DNA of 64,000 bases from Micavibrio_A sp964539025 (GCA_964539025.1 CAZIFA010000003.1:124001-188000); one strand, 5' to 3'; positions 1-9,902 are shown, counted from the stretch's first letter. Notes: generated from the sequence alone by a model not told the origin. Program-made: numbers and translations.

Positions 1-877
1 CAAAATCTTTTAGCAACAGCAGGATTGGTTCGTGGAACAGGTAGATCGAAAAACTAGCGGCACCAACCAGCCGCATCGTCGTCGTTTCAAACGGGCGGCT
101 TAGCCATGTCGAAGCGCTCATGCCCGCGATCCACAGGCTTATCAGAGCCGGAAATAGCAGGTCAGTATAGATATTATCTTTCGTTATAAACAGCGCCGCG
201 TAAACAGCGGCTAGAATTCCGACCCCCATCTGAAAATACACCGTGCATATGATTTTTTTAACCGCTTCGCGTTTGAGCAGCAACGCCGCAGCAAATCCGT
301 ACAAAAATATATGCAGTTTTGAAGGCAGCATAAGCCCGCCCCACGTCGATCTTGTAGCAAAACAAACCACACATATAAGGGTAATGGACACAAGCCAGTA
401 TGGATTCCCTTCTTTAAATTTATGCCACGCAAACCACAGCCCCAAAAAGAAGATATAAAACTGTATTTCGGGCGGGATACTCCAAAACACACCCTGATTT
501 CCGCCAAACAGGAACGAACGAACCGTCATAAGCGGCGTCATCTGGTATGGGAAATCTGGGATCATCATGTAAATCATCCAGACGAACAGAACGGCAATCC
601 AATAAGCAGGTGCGATCCGTGCAAAGCGGGCGATGGAGTAGCGTGAGGCAGTATTGAAACCAAATTTCTCATCGGAATAAAGCATCGTCATCAAAAATCC
701 GCTTAGACTAAAGAATATCACCACGCCGAGTGATCCTATAAATCCGCTGTTCGGTTCAAAGCTAAGATGGAGAACCCTGCTTATATGGGAAGCAATAACA
801 AGCATACAAGCCATGCCGCGAATGCCATCCAGTGGGCGCATATAGTGCGCATGGGGTTCCTTTTCAGCTTCTGGCAT
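1..877 (-). CDS. Acyltransferase 3 family membrane protein (partial, C-terminus outside window)
   Basis: About 292 codons are visible before the window edge, so the C-terminus is missing. The N-terminus carries the family's first membrane helix with the expected Arg...His arrangement (R-P-L-D-G-I-R-G followed by the I-A-S-H segment), then several hydrophobic helices. Acyltransferase 3 proteins are inner-membrane enzymes that move acetyl or other acyl groups onto sugars; GumF and GumG of the xanthan pathway belong here. The ATG shares one base with the TAA of the preceding acyltransferase (TAATG), so the two are probably translationally coupled as the last visible genes of the leftward polysaccharide operon. 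The sugar acceptor cannot be read from the sequence. Confidence 0.8.
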   Translation of the reverse strand, partial: MPEAEKEPHAHYMRPLDGIRGMACMLVIASHISRVLHLSFEPNSGFIGSLGVVIFFSLSGFLMTMLYSDEKFGFNTASRYSIARFARIAPAYWIAVLFVWMIYMMIPDFPYQMTPLMTVRSFLFGGNQGVFWSIPPEIQFYIFFLGLWFAWHKFKEGNPYWLVSITLICVVCFATRSTWGGLMLPSKLHIFLYGFAAALLLKREAVKKIICTVYFQMGVGILAAVYAALFITKDNIYTDLLFPALISLWIAGMSASTWLSRPFETTTMRLVGAASFSIYLFHEPILLLLKDF

Positions 878-1926
878 TACAGGAGGACCCTTTCATAGCG
901 AACAGGTAAAATTGCGCGCGCCAAAGATAATTTCCACGCCGCCAATCTAAGCCCGATTGGTACCAGAAACAGCGGGGCCAGGAATCCTATCAGGAACCCG
1001 CCTACCAGATGGAAATTACCGTCTGTTATACCGAGCTTCATCAGAAGCACGCGGAACCCCGCCGCCGCAATCACATGCGCCAGATATATGATCATGCTGT
1101 TCATGCCGACGAAGGCAACGGCGTGCGCTATACCGTTATTTTGTTCCATACTATCGGCCACATTCAGAGCAAGTTTATAAGCGCATAACACACACAAGAT
1201 CGATGTGATCGTGTGTATAGCTCCTTCGAAGACCGGGATCATCTTATAAGCACAGAGAGAACCTGCAAATATCAAAAGGCAGGCGATATTATTCAGGCGT
1301 AACGCCTGCATCCGCTCTGTACCAAACAACACACCCAGAATCAGAAATGGTAGGTGAATAATGATCTGGACAGCCGTAAAAGAAAACAGATCCATGGCCA
1401 TCCAGTGTTTAAGCAAATCCCAAAAGCAAGCTGTAAAAAGAAAAATCACTGTCATCAGTGTCCAGAGCCATGTTTTTTGCCGAGTTTTTGTGAGTATGCA
1501 TCCGACGATTGCCGTTGTTACAAACAGCACGCCCAAAAACCAAAACTGCTGGCGCGGCGGAAACGGGGCGGTCAGAACATATAGCCAGTCAACATTGGAA
1601 TTCACCACACCCACGGCTAGGAATTGCAGGGAAAATTGAATATAAGACCAAACGGCCAGAGGGATTAGCAGTGCAATCGCGACCTTCCTGATCATCCCCC
1701 CATAACCGTATTTTTCGACCAAGTGTGCGATAAACAACCCAGAAGCATAGAAAAACAGCGGCATATGGAATAAATAGATCATGCGATCCACGGCGGCCCA
1801 GGCCCCCTGCTCCACGATAATATCCGAAGAAAATAAGCCGCGCAGCACATGGCCGAACACGACCAGCGCGATGCCAAACGCTTTTAAAAAATCAGGGGCG
1901 AGTTCAATATTATCGCGACTGGTCAT
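877..1926 (-). CDS. Acyltransferase 3 family membrane protein
   Basis: A 349-residue polytopic protein of the acyltransferase 3 family, with the conserved His in the first helix (V-V-F-G-H) and about ten hydrophobic segments, the normal size for GumF/GumG/WecH-type sugar O-acetyltransferases. An upstream in-frame ATG at 1986 would overlap the preceding gene by 77 bases; the start at 1926 overlaps it by only 17 bases and begins directly before the family N-terminus, so I prefer it. It stands fourth in the leftward gum-like operon, next to a second family member, which suggests that two different positions of one repeat unit are acylated. The exact substrate is inference. Confidence 0.82.
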   Translation of the reverse strand: MTSRDNIELAPDFLKAFGIALVVFGHVLRGLFSSDIIVEQGAWAAVDRMIYLFHMPLFFYASGLFIAHLVEKYGYGGMIRKVAIALLIPLAVWSYIQFSLQFLAVGVVNSNVDWLYVLTAPFPPRQQFWFLGVLFVTTAIVGCILTKTRQKTWLWTLMTVIFLFTACFWDLLKHWMAMDLFSFTAVQIIIHLPFLILGVLFGTERMQALRLNNIACLLIFAGSLCAYKMIPVFEGAIHTITSILCVLCAYKLALNVADSMEQNNGIAHAVAFVGMNSMIIYLAHVIAAAGFRVLLMKLGITDGNFHLVGGFLIGFLAPLFLVPIGLRLAAWKLSLARAILPVRYERVLL

Positions 1927-3139
1927 GCGGAACCTGCCTGTATTGTCGATAATAAAGATACCCGGCGATGAACCAGAGCGGCGCACTCACCTTGATGGAA
2001 AAGACAGCGGCGCCGATCAGAAGATTCAAAAATATATAAAGCGATACGCTGTGCGCAAACCGACGATTGCTTGGATCGGCAGGCGGCACGATCAGCGATG
2101 TAAACAGCCAGAAGGCTATCAATCCAAAAATCGTTTGGGTCAGTAGCACATAGGCGTAGCCGCTGTCCATAGTGCGGTAGATGGCATCGAGAGGGCCACC
2201 CATGAAAAGCCCGGGGCCCATATTCTCAAGGAAATACAGCGTATTTCCGATCCTGCCCGGCATATTGTCTGTCATACGTTCCGGTGAGAAACCGGGATCG
2301 TAAAACAGGAGCGCCGACAAAAGCAGGATAAAAGGCATATAGAGAACATTGCTGTATCTCGGCAGCAACGGAAATACGAAATATCCCATCAGGCATAACG
2401 CACAGACCAGCGAGGCCGTGCGGCTGCTGTTCGTAGCGATCATCAGCGGAATCATTATAAAAAACAGAACACGATCCCAGCGTTTCAACCGTGGCCAGAA
2501 TGTGCAGGTAAAAATACAAAGCACCATGGCGAAGTTTGCCAGAGATACTTGTTCCAAGAATATCGAAGACAGACGATGACTGCTGATATTAAAAGAAAAT
2601 CGGTCGGCATAACCCAGCGCGTTTCTGAACAGACCGGAATCATCTGCCGCTAGCTCTTCAATCCCACGCGTACCGGCATAGTATTTTGCGGGTTCAAATA
2701 TATTTACATACAAAGATGTCCAGAAGTTTTCGATTACCATGAACGCAAGGATTATGATCGTAACGGCGCGAAAGGCGATGATGATATTTCGTTCGCTTGC
2801 CAGGCCGCCAAGCATGAAAAACACAACTATAAGCAGCATGTCTCGAAAAGATTTTGGATAGAAATGCTCGTTGACGAACGAAACATAGGCGAATATCAGC
2901 AACATAAACAGAATGAAGAATAGCGGCGCGTAGATATTCTCATATGAGCGGATATTCAGCGCCGCATAGCCGATGCCGCAAAAAACCAGAAAAGTTTCGG
3001 CCAGCGCAACACCTGTGGCACCGACCGGCATGACATGCGCGTTTATAACCGCGAGCATGGCATTGTAGAGAATCGCGCCGAGCAACAGCAAGCCGCCAAT
3101 CTCGAACCATCCGGTGTTGTTTTCCCCCTGTGCTATCAT
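1910..3139 (-). CDS. Polysaccharide polymerase, GumE/Wzy-like membrane protein
   Basis: A 409-residue, strongly hydrophobic protein with about ten to twelve predicted membrane helices and a larger polar loop around residues 145-195, the layout of Wzy/GumE polymerases and O-antigen ligase-like proteins. These act at the periplasmic face of the inner membrane and join lipid-linked repeat units. Sequence conservation in this class is low, so the call rests on topology and on its place after an initiating transferase and a glycosyltransferase fusion and before two acyltransferases, which mirrors gumD-gumE-gumF-gumG. Its ATG overlaps the stop of the upstream gene by four bases (ATGA). An O-antigen ligase role is the main alternative. 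Confidence 0.65.
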   Translation of the reverse strand: MIAQGENNTGWFEIGGLLLLGAILYNAMLAVINAHVMPVGATGVALAETFLVFCGIGYAALNIRSYENIYAPLFFILFMLLIFAYVSFVNEHFYPKSFRDMLLIVVFFMLGGLASERNIIIAFRAVTIIILAFMVIENFWTSLYVNIFEPAKYYAGTRGIEELAADDSGLFRNALGYADRFSFNISSHRLSSIFLEQVSLANFAMVLCIFTCTFWPRLKRWDRVLFFIMIPLMIATNSSRTASLVCALCLMGYFVFPLLPRYSNVLYMPFILLLSALLFYDPGFSPERMTDNMPGRIGNTLYFLENMGPGLFMGGPLDAIYRTMDSGYAYVLLTQTIFGLIAFWLFTSLIVPPADPSNRRFAHSVSLYIFLNLLIGAAVFSIKVSAPLWFIAGYLYYRQYRQVPHDQSR

Positions 3140-5007
3140 GACAAAATCCGCATATAGGCTTTGCCTGTATTGGCCACAAGATCATTCCACGAAAATCCAC
3201 GTGCAAAATTTTGTGCCTGCTGGCGTTGCACGACAGAAACTTGCGGTAAATGTTCGGCGATAGCTCGTGCTGCTTGTTCCACTTCCCTAAAATTGATCGC
3301 AAGACCTACACCCGATTGCGCGACCAGATCCTTGAAGGATTCATTATCATGCACGAAAGGTATCAATCCAATCGTCATAGCCTCTAGCATAGACATGCCA
3401 AAACCCTCGAAGGAAGAAGCCGAAAGAAAATAACCGCAGCGCGACGCGATGGATTCCATGTCCCTGTGAGCAATCGCGCCATGAAACTGAACATTCTCAC
3501 CTATACCATGACGATTTGCCAGCATTCGCATGTCCGCAATCGATACATCCCATGCCGGACCAATGATATGAAGATTACTCGCAATGTCGTGTTTTTGCTT
3601 TAGAAGAGCAAAAACTTCGAGCATTTGACCGATATTTTTGTTCTGGGCAAGGCGCCCGATATAAAGAAAGTCTTTTCCTTCACTGATAGCCTGTCCCAGA
3701 GGTTCTACGGCGTTAGGCTGAAGAACGACGTTCCGGTTTAGATGCTGGAACATGTCATAGTCGTTCCGACTGATCGCAAAAATACTTTTATAGGCGCGTG
3801 AGGATAAGCGCGTGATCAGGTTAAAATAGAGTTTCTTCACCAGAGAAAAATCATTTGTGTGAAAAAATCCGCCATGCGTGGTGGCAACACAGGGCGTCCT
3901 TGTCAAAAAACCAACTAATGCCACATAATCATAAAATACATCGGTGTTGTGAACATGAACGATATCGAACTTCGTGAAATAAAACGGACTAACCTTGGGA
4001 ATAAAGAAGCGGCGACGTCCGAAAAATCCGACACGGCGTATTTTTATATCGTCGATGGTTTCTTCCGCCGGAAGCTCTCCTTCTCCACCATGAAAAACTT
4101 TATTGAGCGTAAGAACACTGCAATCATAGCCAAGCGTCTTTTGCTGATATTGCGCCATGTTCCTGACATAGGATTCAAGACCGCCGATGGCGGGCGCGAA
4201 CTGGCGAACGACGTGAAGAACTTTTAAAGGCCGCGTGCCTGGCATGTATTTGGAATCCCGTTCGGTTATATCCGGCGTGAATGCCATTTGCAGGGCGCGC
4301 GCCATGAATGTGAAGTTACCGATCACGTAACGCCCGAACAGGCGTTTTGGTTCTTGAATCAGCCGATAAAACCATTCCATTCCCGTCTTTTGGAAAATTT
4401 CGGGCGCGCGCGTGACTTTTTCTCCGAGAAAATCAAGAATGGCACCACCGCAGATGATCAAGCCCGGCTTCGCCGCTTCCCGCGCGATAAGGCGCGCGAC
4501 ATGTTCCTGTTTGGGCATACCCATGGCCAAGATCATAAGCGGCGCCGCACGGCCTCGTATCGCCTCAAGATAATATCGCGCTTCGTGAAATCCGTTGATC
4601 GTGAGCACAGGTTTCAGGCCCATCGCGCTTACCCGTTCCGCAGCACGGTCGAGATAAGGCGAGTCCGTGCCGAACAGCATGATATCCTGCCCTTTATAGA
4701 GCTTCATGATGCGCGGGATGAGGTCCGTGCCATTCAGATTGAGGCCCGGATCGCGTTTCAAAAGACGGTAGAGAATTTTCATGCCCGCACCATCACGGAA
4801 CACATAATCACATTCCAGCAGATGTTCGAGAAACGCATGATCGTTATGGCAAAGATTGATCGCATGGGCATTGACGAATGCGATACGCACAGACCGATCG
4901 GGTATGCCGGGTTTGATCGCCTCAAAAATGGCTTGCAGTTCATTCTCATCCCTGACGATACGGATTTTGTCGATCAAGGTTTTTATGCTGGGGACCGCCA
5001 TATGCAT
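3136..5007 (-). CDS. Fused glycosyltransferase: WecG/TagA/CpsF (GT26) domain plus GT4 domain
   Basis: A 623-residue protein with two glycosyltransferase domains. Residues about 30-225 are a WecG/TagA/CpsF (GT26) domain: the N-G-T-D motif, G-M-P-K-Q-E and a C-terminal stretch rich in family residues (G-G-A-I-L-D-F, then W-F-Y-R-L-I-Q-E-P). Residues about 240-620 form a GT4 domain starting with L-H-V-V-R-Q-F-A-P-A-I-G-G and ending with the S-S-F-E-G-F-G-M-S donor site. In xanthan synthesis the equivalent steps are separate proteins, GumM (second glucose) and GumH (mannose). The ATG at 5007 overlaps the upstream TGA (TGATG) and is preferred over an in-frame codon at 5073 lying inside the upstream gene. 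The sugars transferred are inferred only from the gum analogy. Confidence 0.85.
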   Translation of the reverse strand: MHMAVPSIKTLIDKIRIVRDENELQAIFEAIKPGIPDRSVRIAFVNAHAINLCHNDHAFLEHLLECDYVFRDGAGMKILYRLLKRDPGLNLNGTDLIPRIMKLYKGQDIMLFGTDSPYLDRAAERVSAMGLKPVLTINGFHEARYYLEAIRGRAAPLMILAMGMPKQEHVARLIAREAAKPGLIICGGAILDFLGEKVTRAPEIFQKTGMEWFYRLIQEPKRLFGRYVIGNFTFMARALQMAFTPDITERDSKYMPGTRPLKVLHVVRQFAPAIGGLESYVRNMAQYQQKTLGYDCSVLTLNKVFHGGEGELPAEETIDDIKIRRVGFFGRRRFFIPKVSPFYFTKFDIVHVHNTDVFYDYVALVGFLTRTPCVATTHGGFFHTNDFSLVKKLYFNLITRLSSRAYKSIFAISRNDYDMFQHLNRNVVLQPNAVEPLGQAISEGKDFLYIGRLAQNKNIGQMLEVFALLKQKHDIASNLHIIGPAWDVSIADMRMLANRHGIGENVQFHGAIAHRDMESIASRCGYFLSASSFEGFGMSMLEAMTIGLIPFVHDNESFKDLVAQSGVGLAINFREVEQAARAIAEHLPQVSVVQRQQAQNFARGFSWNDLVANTGKAYMRILS

Positions 5008-6503
5008 CAATAAGCTCCGGAACCGGTGATCAGAACTTTCACCGTCTTGAAGATAATGACGATATCGTACCATAAGGACCAGTTGCGGATATACCAGCTA
5101 TCCCAATAAACCCGCTGCTGGAAGCTCGTTTCATTGCGACCGCTGACCTGCCACAGGCCTGTAAGGCCGGGACGAACGGCATAATATTGTTTGAGCATGT
5201 CGCCATAATCCGCCTTCTGGCTTTCCAGAATTGGGCGTGGACCGACCAGCGACATGTCGCCGACAAACACATTCCAGAGTTGGGGCAGTTCATCGAGACT
5301 GGTTTTGCGCAGGAATTTCGAAATTCTGGAATCGATCCTCGGATCCTCTTTAAGCTTCTGGAACTTGTCCCAATGGGCGCGGATCGCAGGGTCTTTATCC
5401 AGATAGGTTTGTAAAAGTCTATCGCTATCCGGACGCATGGTACAAAACTTCCAGCAATGAAATTGTCTTCCACCCGCGCCTATGCGAAGCCCGCCATAAA
5501 AAACCGGCGTATCGGATCGTTCGATTTTTTTTGCGATCCAGACGACGGCCGCAAGAAGCCCGAGAAACAAAACAGCCACGCCCGAAAGCGCAATATCGAT
5601 CATGCGTTTGAACAACCTGCCCGAAGGGGAGCGGATCTTGTCGCGGCGGTGCAAGATCATGATGTCGTTGCCGAAGAAATAATGAGGTTCCATGCCGTAG
5701 ACGTCGAGCGTCTTAGTGTGCGGCACGACGCCGTATTCGACCTGTGAAAGATTTAAGGCGCGGGTGAGTTTTTCACCATCTGGACCGCGTAGTTCATCCA
5801 TGTTGAAGATGTAATAATACTGTGGGTTCGCCTGTATGAAGGCATCGAACCTATCCTTGTCCTGCCGCACTTCAACATTAGGATGCGTCTTTGGCAGGAA
5901 GCTTAGATCGAACGGCGTACCGTTACCATCGGTGAGCAGCACAACCTTGACTTCATAGCCCGTCAGTCCATCAGCATAGAACGCATAAAAACTGTCCATT
6001 ACCATCCGGGAATCGCCGACGAGTACTATGGGCAGGTGCCAGCGTTTCGAATGACTTATCAGATGCAGGGATGCGTAGCGCCCGGACACGAGCAGCACTG
6101 CACACAAGGACCAGTTGAAAAGGATCAGTGTAGGGAAAGACTGATAATCCAGAAAATAAAAATTGAAGCAATCGAAGAGTGCGGCAAAGCCGATCGTCTT
6201 CAATATCCCTTCCACCTGCCCCAGCCATGGCGGACGGCGTGAATAATGCCCTTTCACCACGAAACGCAATAGGATACAAAAACATAAAAACACATAGTAA
6301 TAGCGGCGTGTATCAAAGTGGTGAAATTCAGTTTCCCAGTCGAAACGCGTCGAAAGTGTGACCAGCAGGGCAGAAATATATTTTGTGATGGCGAACGAAA
6401 GCAGCAGCATCGTCACGTCAAACGCAAAGATCGCCGCGCCGAGTTGCCTTGGTGTCTGACGTTTGATCGTACCATTAGGTGATTGAGAGGAAGCAGCAGC
6501 CAT
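5007..6503 (-). CDS. Undecaprenyl-phosphate hexose-1-phosphate transferase, GumD/WbaP type
   Basis: A 498-residue polyprenyl glycosylphosphotransferase that starts a repeat unit by putting a hexose-1-phosphate, probably glucose, on undecaprenyl phosphate. The N-terminal half has about five hydrophobic helices followed by a CoA-binding-like domain (V-L-V-G-D-S-R-type strand near residue 160). The C-terminal bacterial sugar-transferase domain shows the amphipathic entry helix (about residues 290-325), the D-E-L-P-Q-L-W-N motif and V-G-P-R-P. The full length and ordering match GumD rather than the short PglC type. It is the first gene of the leftward operon; about 220 bases separate it from the divergent PLD-family gene, so its promoter should lie there. 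Confidence 0.92.
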   Translation of the reverse strand: MAAASSQSPNGTIKRQTPRQLGAAIFAFDVTMLLLSFAITKYISALLVTLSTRFDWETEFHHFDTRRYYYVFLCFCILLRFVVKGHYSRRPPWLGQVEGILKTIGFAALFDCFNFYFLDYQSFPTLILFNWSLCAVLLVSGRYASLHLISHSKRWHLPIVLVGDSRMVMDSFYAFYADGLTGYEVKVVLLTDGNGTPFDLSFLPKTHPNVEVRQDKDRFDAFIQANPQYYYIFNMDELRGPDGEKLTRALNLSQVEYGVVPHTKTLDVYGMEPHYFFGNDIMILHRRDKIRSPSGRLFKRMIDIALSGVAVLFLGLLAAVVWIAKKIERSDTPVFYGGLRIGAGGRQFHCWKFCTMRPDSDRLLQTYLDKDPAIRAHWDKFQKLKEDPRIDSRISKFLRKTSLDELPQLWNVFVGDMSLVGPRPILESQKADYGDMLKQYYAVRPGLTGLWQVSGRNETSFQQRVYWDSWYIRNWSLWYDIVIIFKTVKVLITGSGAY

Positions 6504-6726
6504 TACTTTTTCCCTGTTATAAGAAGGCAGTTTTTTAGAACCGCGATTATGGTCTTCGTCCTTCTTTTTATTGGATTTTTTCCAATTCTAGGTTTCTGTA
6601 GCACGCCCCTTCAGATATGAAAATGGAAACTTTGCTGCAGCGGCGAAATTGGGGGATTTTTGCCGCTTCATTTTCAATAAAACATCACGCCGGGACGGCT
6701 GGACAGGCCGCCACGTTTTCAGCACC

Positions 6727-8157
6727 ATGAGAGCCATGAACGCTGCCGAAATCACGACCCCAAATGCAAACCCCGCCACATCGGGGTTTCTTGTTTTCGA
6801 TACGGGCGTAGAGGCTATGAAGGCACGGCTGGCGCAAATCAATTCGGCGCAGAAAACTCTCGACCTGCAATATTATGCGATCAGCGATGACACCACCGCC
6901 AATCTTTTGGTGGAGGCCATATTTCGCGTTGCCGAACGCGGCGTACAGGTGCGCTTCCTGATCGACGATATCGGCATGGGCAAAGTATACCAAAGCCTTT
7001 CAGCCATGGATGTTACGCGTAATATCCATGTGCGGGTTTTCAACCCGATCAATACGATGGATCAGACCCTTGTTCTGCGTTTCATCAGTTTTTTTATCAA
7101 TAAGCGGCGTGCGACCAAACGCATGCATAACAAGGCGATCATCGCCGACCGTGCCGTTGCCATTACCGGCGGGCGCAATCTAGGAGATGAATATTTCGAT
7201 GCACACAAGGAATTTTCATTCCGCGATATCGACGTTCTGTCATTAGGACCGGTCGCAGAGGATATTGCAAAAAGCTTCGATGAATTCTGGGACTCCGGTC
7301 ATGCCTATCCGATCAGCAAACTTTATAGCCGGGTGACTGGCAAGCTTTACGTTCCATATCTTCGCCGCAAATTAAAGAAAAACTGGGAAGAACAGCTAAA
7401 AGAACATCCGGATGCAGGACAGAATTTAGCACGCTACCTGGTAGACAAAAAATTGATCTATGCCAAAGCAGAATATATTTCCGACACACCTGCCAAAATG
7501 CAGGAGCGTGCCGAATATCCAGCACATGGCCCGATGATAGCCATCGCCGACCTAGTCGAAGAAGCGCAAAATGAGTTTATTATGGTTTCGCCCTATTTTG
7601 TGCCGCGTGAGGGTGGCACGGCGTGGCTCAAGGAGCAGAGCGCACGGGGATTGTCGATTGAAATTTTAACCAACTCTCTTGCCTCCACTGATGTTGTAGC
7701 CGTGCATACAGGATATAGCCCGCACCGCATGGACTTGCTAAAGAGCGGAATCAAACTCTATGAACTAAAGCGCATTAATGGCAGGCGAACCAGACAGCGG
7801 CCTTTTGGCAAAAGCGCACCATCTTCTGCCAGTTTGCACGCCAAGATTTTTATCATAGATCGTAAGTATGCCGTGATTGGATCACTCAATTTCGACCCAC
7901 GATCCGCGCATTTAAACACGGAAAGCGCGGTGGTAATGGAAAGTACCGAACTCGCGACACAGCTTTACAAGATGTATCAAGAGACGATTTCGCCCAAGAC
8001 CAGTTACAGACTCACTCTGGAAGCAAAAGAAAAACTCGTGTGGCTTTCTGAAGAAAATGATCAAACCATTCGTTATGTGACCGAGCCAAAAGCCAGCCCC
8101 TGGCGTATTCTAAAGACGTTTTTAATTTCCCTGCTTCCGGTCGAAGATCAGCTTTGA
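6727..8157 (+). CDS. Phospholipase D family protein (cardiolipin synthase-like)
   Basis: A 476-residue protein with two complete HKD motifs: H134/K136/D141 and H371/K373/D378, each followed by the family's G-G-R-N or G-S-L-N-F-D segment. PLD-family enzymes of this size in bacteria are mostly cardiolipin/phosphatidyl transferases or phospholipases. There is no N-terminal membrane helix pair as in ClsA, so ClsB/ClsC-like or soluble PLD action is more likely. I chose the ATG at 6727 because the longer frame would need a TTG at 6649; a second ATG lies three codons in at 6736. The gene overlaps the convergent EEP-family gene by ten bases, so both ends share transcription-termination space. Substrate unknown. 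Confidence 0.82.
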   Translation: MRAMNAAEITTPNANPATSGFLVFDTGVEAMKARLAQINSAQKTLDLQYYAISDDTTANLLVEAIFRVAERGVQVRFLIDDIGMGKVYQSLSAMDVTRNIHVRVFNPINTMDQTLVLRFISFFINKRRATKRMHNKAIIADRAVAITGGRNLGDEYFDAHKEFSFRDIDVLSLGPVAEDIAKSFDEFWDSGHAYPISKLYSRVTGKLYVPYLRRKLKKNWEEQLKEHPDAGQNLARYLVDKKLIYAKAEYISDTPAKMQERAEYPAHGPMIAIADLVEEAQNEFIMVSPYFVPREGGTAWLKEQSARGLSIEILTNSLASTDVVAVHTGYSPHRMDLLKSGIKLYELKRINGRRTRQRPFGKSAPSSASLHAKIFIIDRKYAVIGSLNFDPRSAHLNTESAVVMESTELATQLYKMYQETISPKTSYRLTLEAKEKLVWLSEENDQTIRYVTEPKASPWRILKTFLISLLPVEDQL

Positions 8158-8927
8158 TCTGGAATCTCGAATTCGATGGTGATCGGGTAATGGTCTGATG
8201 AGCGGACATCGAAAAGCACTTCGGCGCTTTGCAATCTTAGTCCTCGATAAAATACATGATCGAGATGGCGATGAAAATGAAACAGCTTACTCTTGCGCTC
8301 CAGCGCCACTTCATGAAGCTGCATTTTATCGGCCAGATCTTTTAACGCGCGGAACCGCAAATCATTCCATGTGTTGAAATCACCCGCAAGGATAAGGGGC
8401 CCATCATGCTCTCGTGCGATTTCAATGATTTGTTCGATCTGACGATTATATTTTTTTAAGGATACGAAGTTTATTGCGTGAACATTGATCGCCAGCAACG
8501 TTTTCTGGCTGCCTAAAATTGGATATGTTGTTGCGAGCAATAATTTGGGCGTTCTAAAAACCGGTTCAAGATCGGGGGAAGTCAGAAAATTATATCCTAA
8601 CGACTTTACGTTTGACCCTGTTTTGACACCGGTTACGGCCAGCGTTTGTAGATTCCGGTGGCTTTTTGCCATCACCCATTCAAATGGCTCTGGCGTATTA
8701 AACAGCGGATCGTGGCGCGTGTTAATGACAGATTCCTGTAACAGCACGAGATCCTTTTTATCGATCAGGCGGCGAAAATCCTGCTCCCATGCCTGATGGC
8801 TTGCCTTGTACATATTCCAAACGAGCAGATTTATGCGGTTGCCAAATTCAAGAATAGGCGTTCCCCCCATGATCTGCAGTGCATCAGTGGCATTATAAAC
8901 TTCCGGGAAAAACTTTTTATAGACCAT
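8148..8927 (-). CDS. Endonuclease/exonuclease/phosphatase (EEP) family hydrolase
   Basis: A 259-residue member of the Mg-dependent EEP fold. Visible signature elements are L-V-W-N-M-Y at strand 1, the metal-binding Glu in L-L-Q-E-S, the G-D-F-N-T-W motif near residue 185, and the catalytic S-S-D-H-Y-P-I near the C-terminus. The length and the S-D-H-Y-P ending are typical of bacterial EEP proteins annotated from YafD-like genes. The family covers nucleases, sphingomyelinases and phosphoinositide phosphatases, so the substrate is open. It starts exactly where dusB ends, suggesting cotranscription with dusB, and it runs head-on into the PLD-family gene. Confidence 0.85.
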   Translation of the reverse strand: MVYKKFFPEVYNATDALQIMGGTPILEFGNRINLLVWNMYKASHQAWEQDFRRLIDKKDLVLLQESVINTRHDPLFNTPEPFEWVMAKSHRNLQTLAVTGVKTGSNVKSLGYNFLTSPDLEPVFRTPKLLLATTYPILGSQKTLLAINVHAINFVSLKKYNRQIEQIIEIAREHDGPLILAGDFNTWNDLRFRALKDLADKMQLHEVALERKSKLFHFHRHLDHVFYRGLRLQSAEVLFDVRSSDHYPITIEFEIPDQS

Positions 8928-9902
8928 TTAGGCGGCCAGTTTTTTCGGTTGATCCAGTGTGATAAAAAATTCTGTCAGAGCAGCCTTAACTTCATCAGGA
9001 TTGGTCATCATATTGATGCGCCCGCGCAACTCTTCCGACCCGGCATAATCCTTGATGTACCAACCGATGTGCTTTCGCGCAGTCATCATACCCAGATGCG
9101 AGCCGTAATGATCAAGCATGGCATCGTAATGATCGCGCACCAGCGCGGAAATTTCGGACGTCGAAGGATCGGCGCTGCCATCGATGATCTGACGGATCAA
9201 CCACGGCCTGCCGTAGCAACCACGACCCACCATAACAGCATCCGCACCTGATATCTCCATCGCGCGTCTTGCATCGTCGGCGTTCAAGATATCGCCATTA
9301 ACGGTGAGCGGAATGTTTATCGCGTCTTTTACCTTGCGCACGGCGTTCCAGTCGGCATTACCTTTGTAAAGCTGGTTTCTCGTGCGGCCATGCACGGTGA
9401 CCATCTTCACGCCCACTTCTTCCGCTTTTTTTGCCAAAGAAGGCGCGTTGATGCTGTTTTCATCCCAGCCAAGGCGCATCTTGACCGTTACGGGCACATC
9501 CACCGCCTTCACCACGGCCTCCATAATCTGCACGGCCAGCGCCTCATCCTTCATCAACGCAGAACCGGCAAAATTGTTCACGACTTTTTTGACGGGGCAA
9601 CCGAAATTGATATCGATGATGGCGGCGCCGCGACCCGCGTTTATCTTCGCGGCTTCGGACATGATGTCCGGCTCGCATCCGGCAATCTGCACGGCCATAG
9701 GAAATTCTTCGGCATAGTCGGAGATTTGGTCGCGACCGCGTTTATATTCTTCGAGCATCGGGCGGCTGGCGATCATCTCGGAAAAAACCAAACCAGCTCC
9801 AAACCGTTTCACCATACAGCGGAACGGCAGGTCCGTTACCCCCGACATGGGGGCAAGAAATACCGGATTTTCAATGTTTATTGTGCCTATTTCAAAGCCC
9901 AT
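8928..9902 (-). CDS. dusB: tRNA-dihydrouridine synthase DusB
   Basis: A 324-residue FMN enzyme that reduces uridine in the tRNA D-loop. It shows the Dus N-terminus (P-V-F-L-A-P-M-S-G-V-T-D), the catalytic Cys in N-F-G-C-P-V-K-K-V, the M-R-L-G-W-D strand and the FMN-binding N-G-D-I-L segment with V-G-R-G-C-Y-G-R-P-W. Length and motif order fit DusB. The gene is divergent from greB with only 56 bases between the start codons, so both promoters must overlap in that gap. It abuts the downstream EEP hydrolase gene. Confidence 0.95.
   Translation of the reverse strand: MGFEIGTINIENPVFLAPMSGVTDLPFRCMVKRFGAGLVFSEMIASRPMLEEYKRGRDQISDYAEEFPMAVQIAGCEPDIMSEAAKINAGRGAAIIDINFGCPVKKVVNNFAGSALMKDEALAVQIMEAVVKAVDVPVTVKMRLGWDENSINAPSLAKKAEEVGVKMVTVHGRTRNQLYKGNADWNAVRKVKDAINIPLTVNGDILNADDARRAMEISGADAVMVGRGCYGRPWLIRQIIDGSADPSTSEISALVRDHYDAMLDHYGSHLGMMTARKHIGWYIKDYAGSEELRGRINMMTNPDEVKAALTEFFITLDQPKKLAA

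Noticed and set aside
4288..5013. Plus-strand frame of 241 codons
   Set aside because: Antisense of the well supported GT26 domain; no family motifs.
6649..6726. N-terminal extension of the PLD-family protein from a TTG
   Set aside because: Needs a TTG with no good ribosome site; the added residues have no family similarity.
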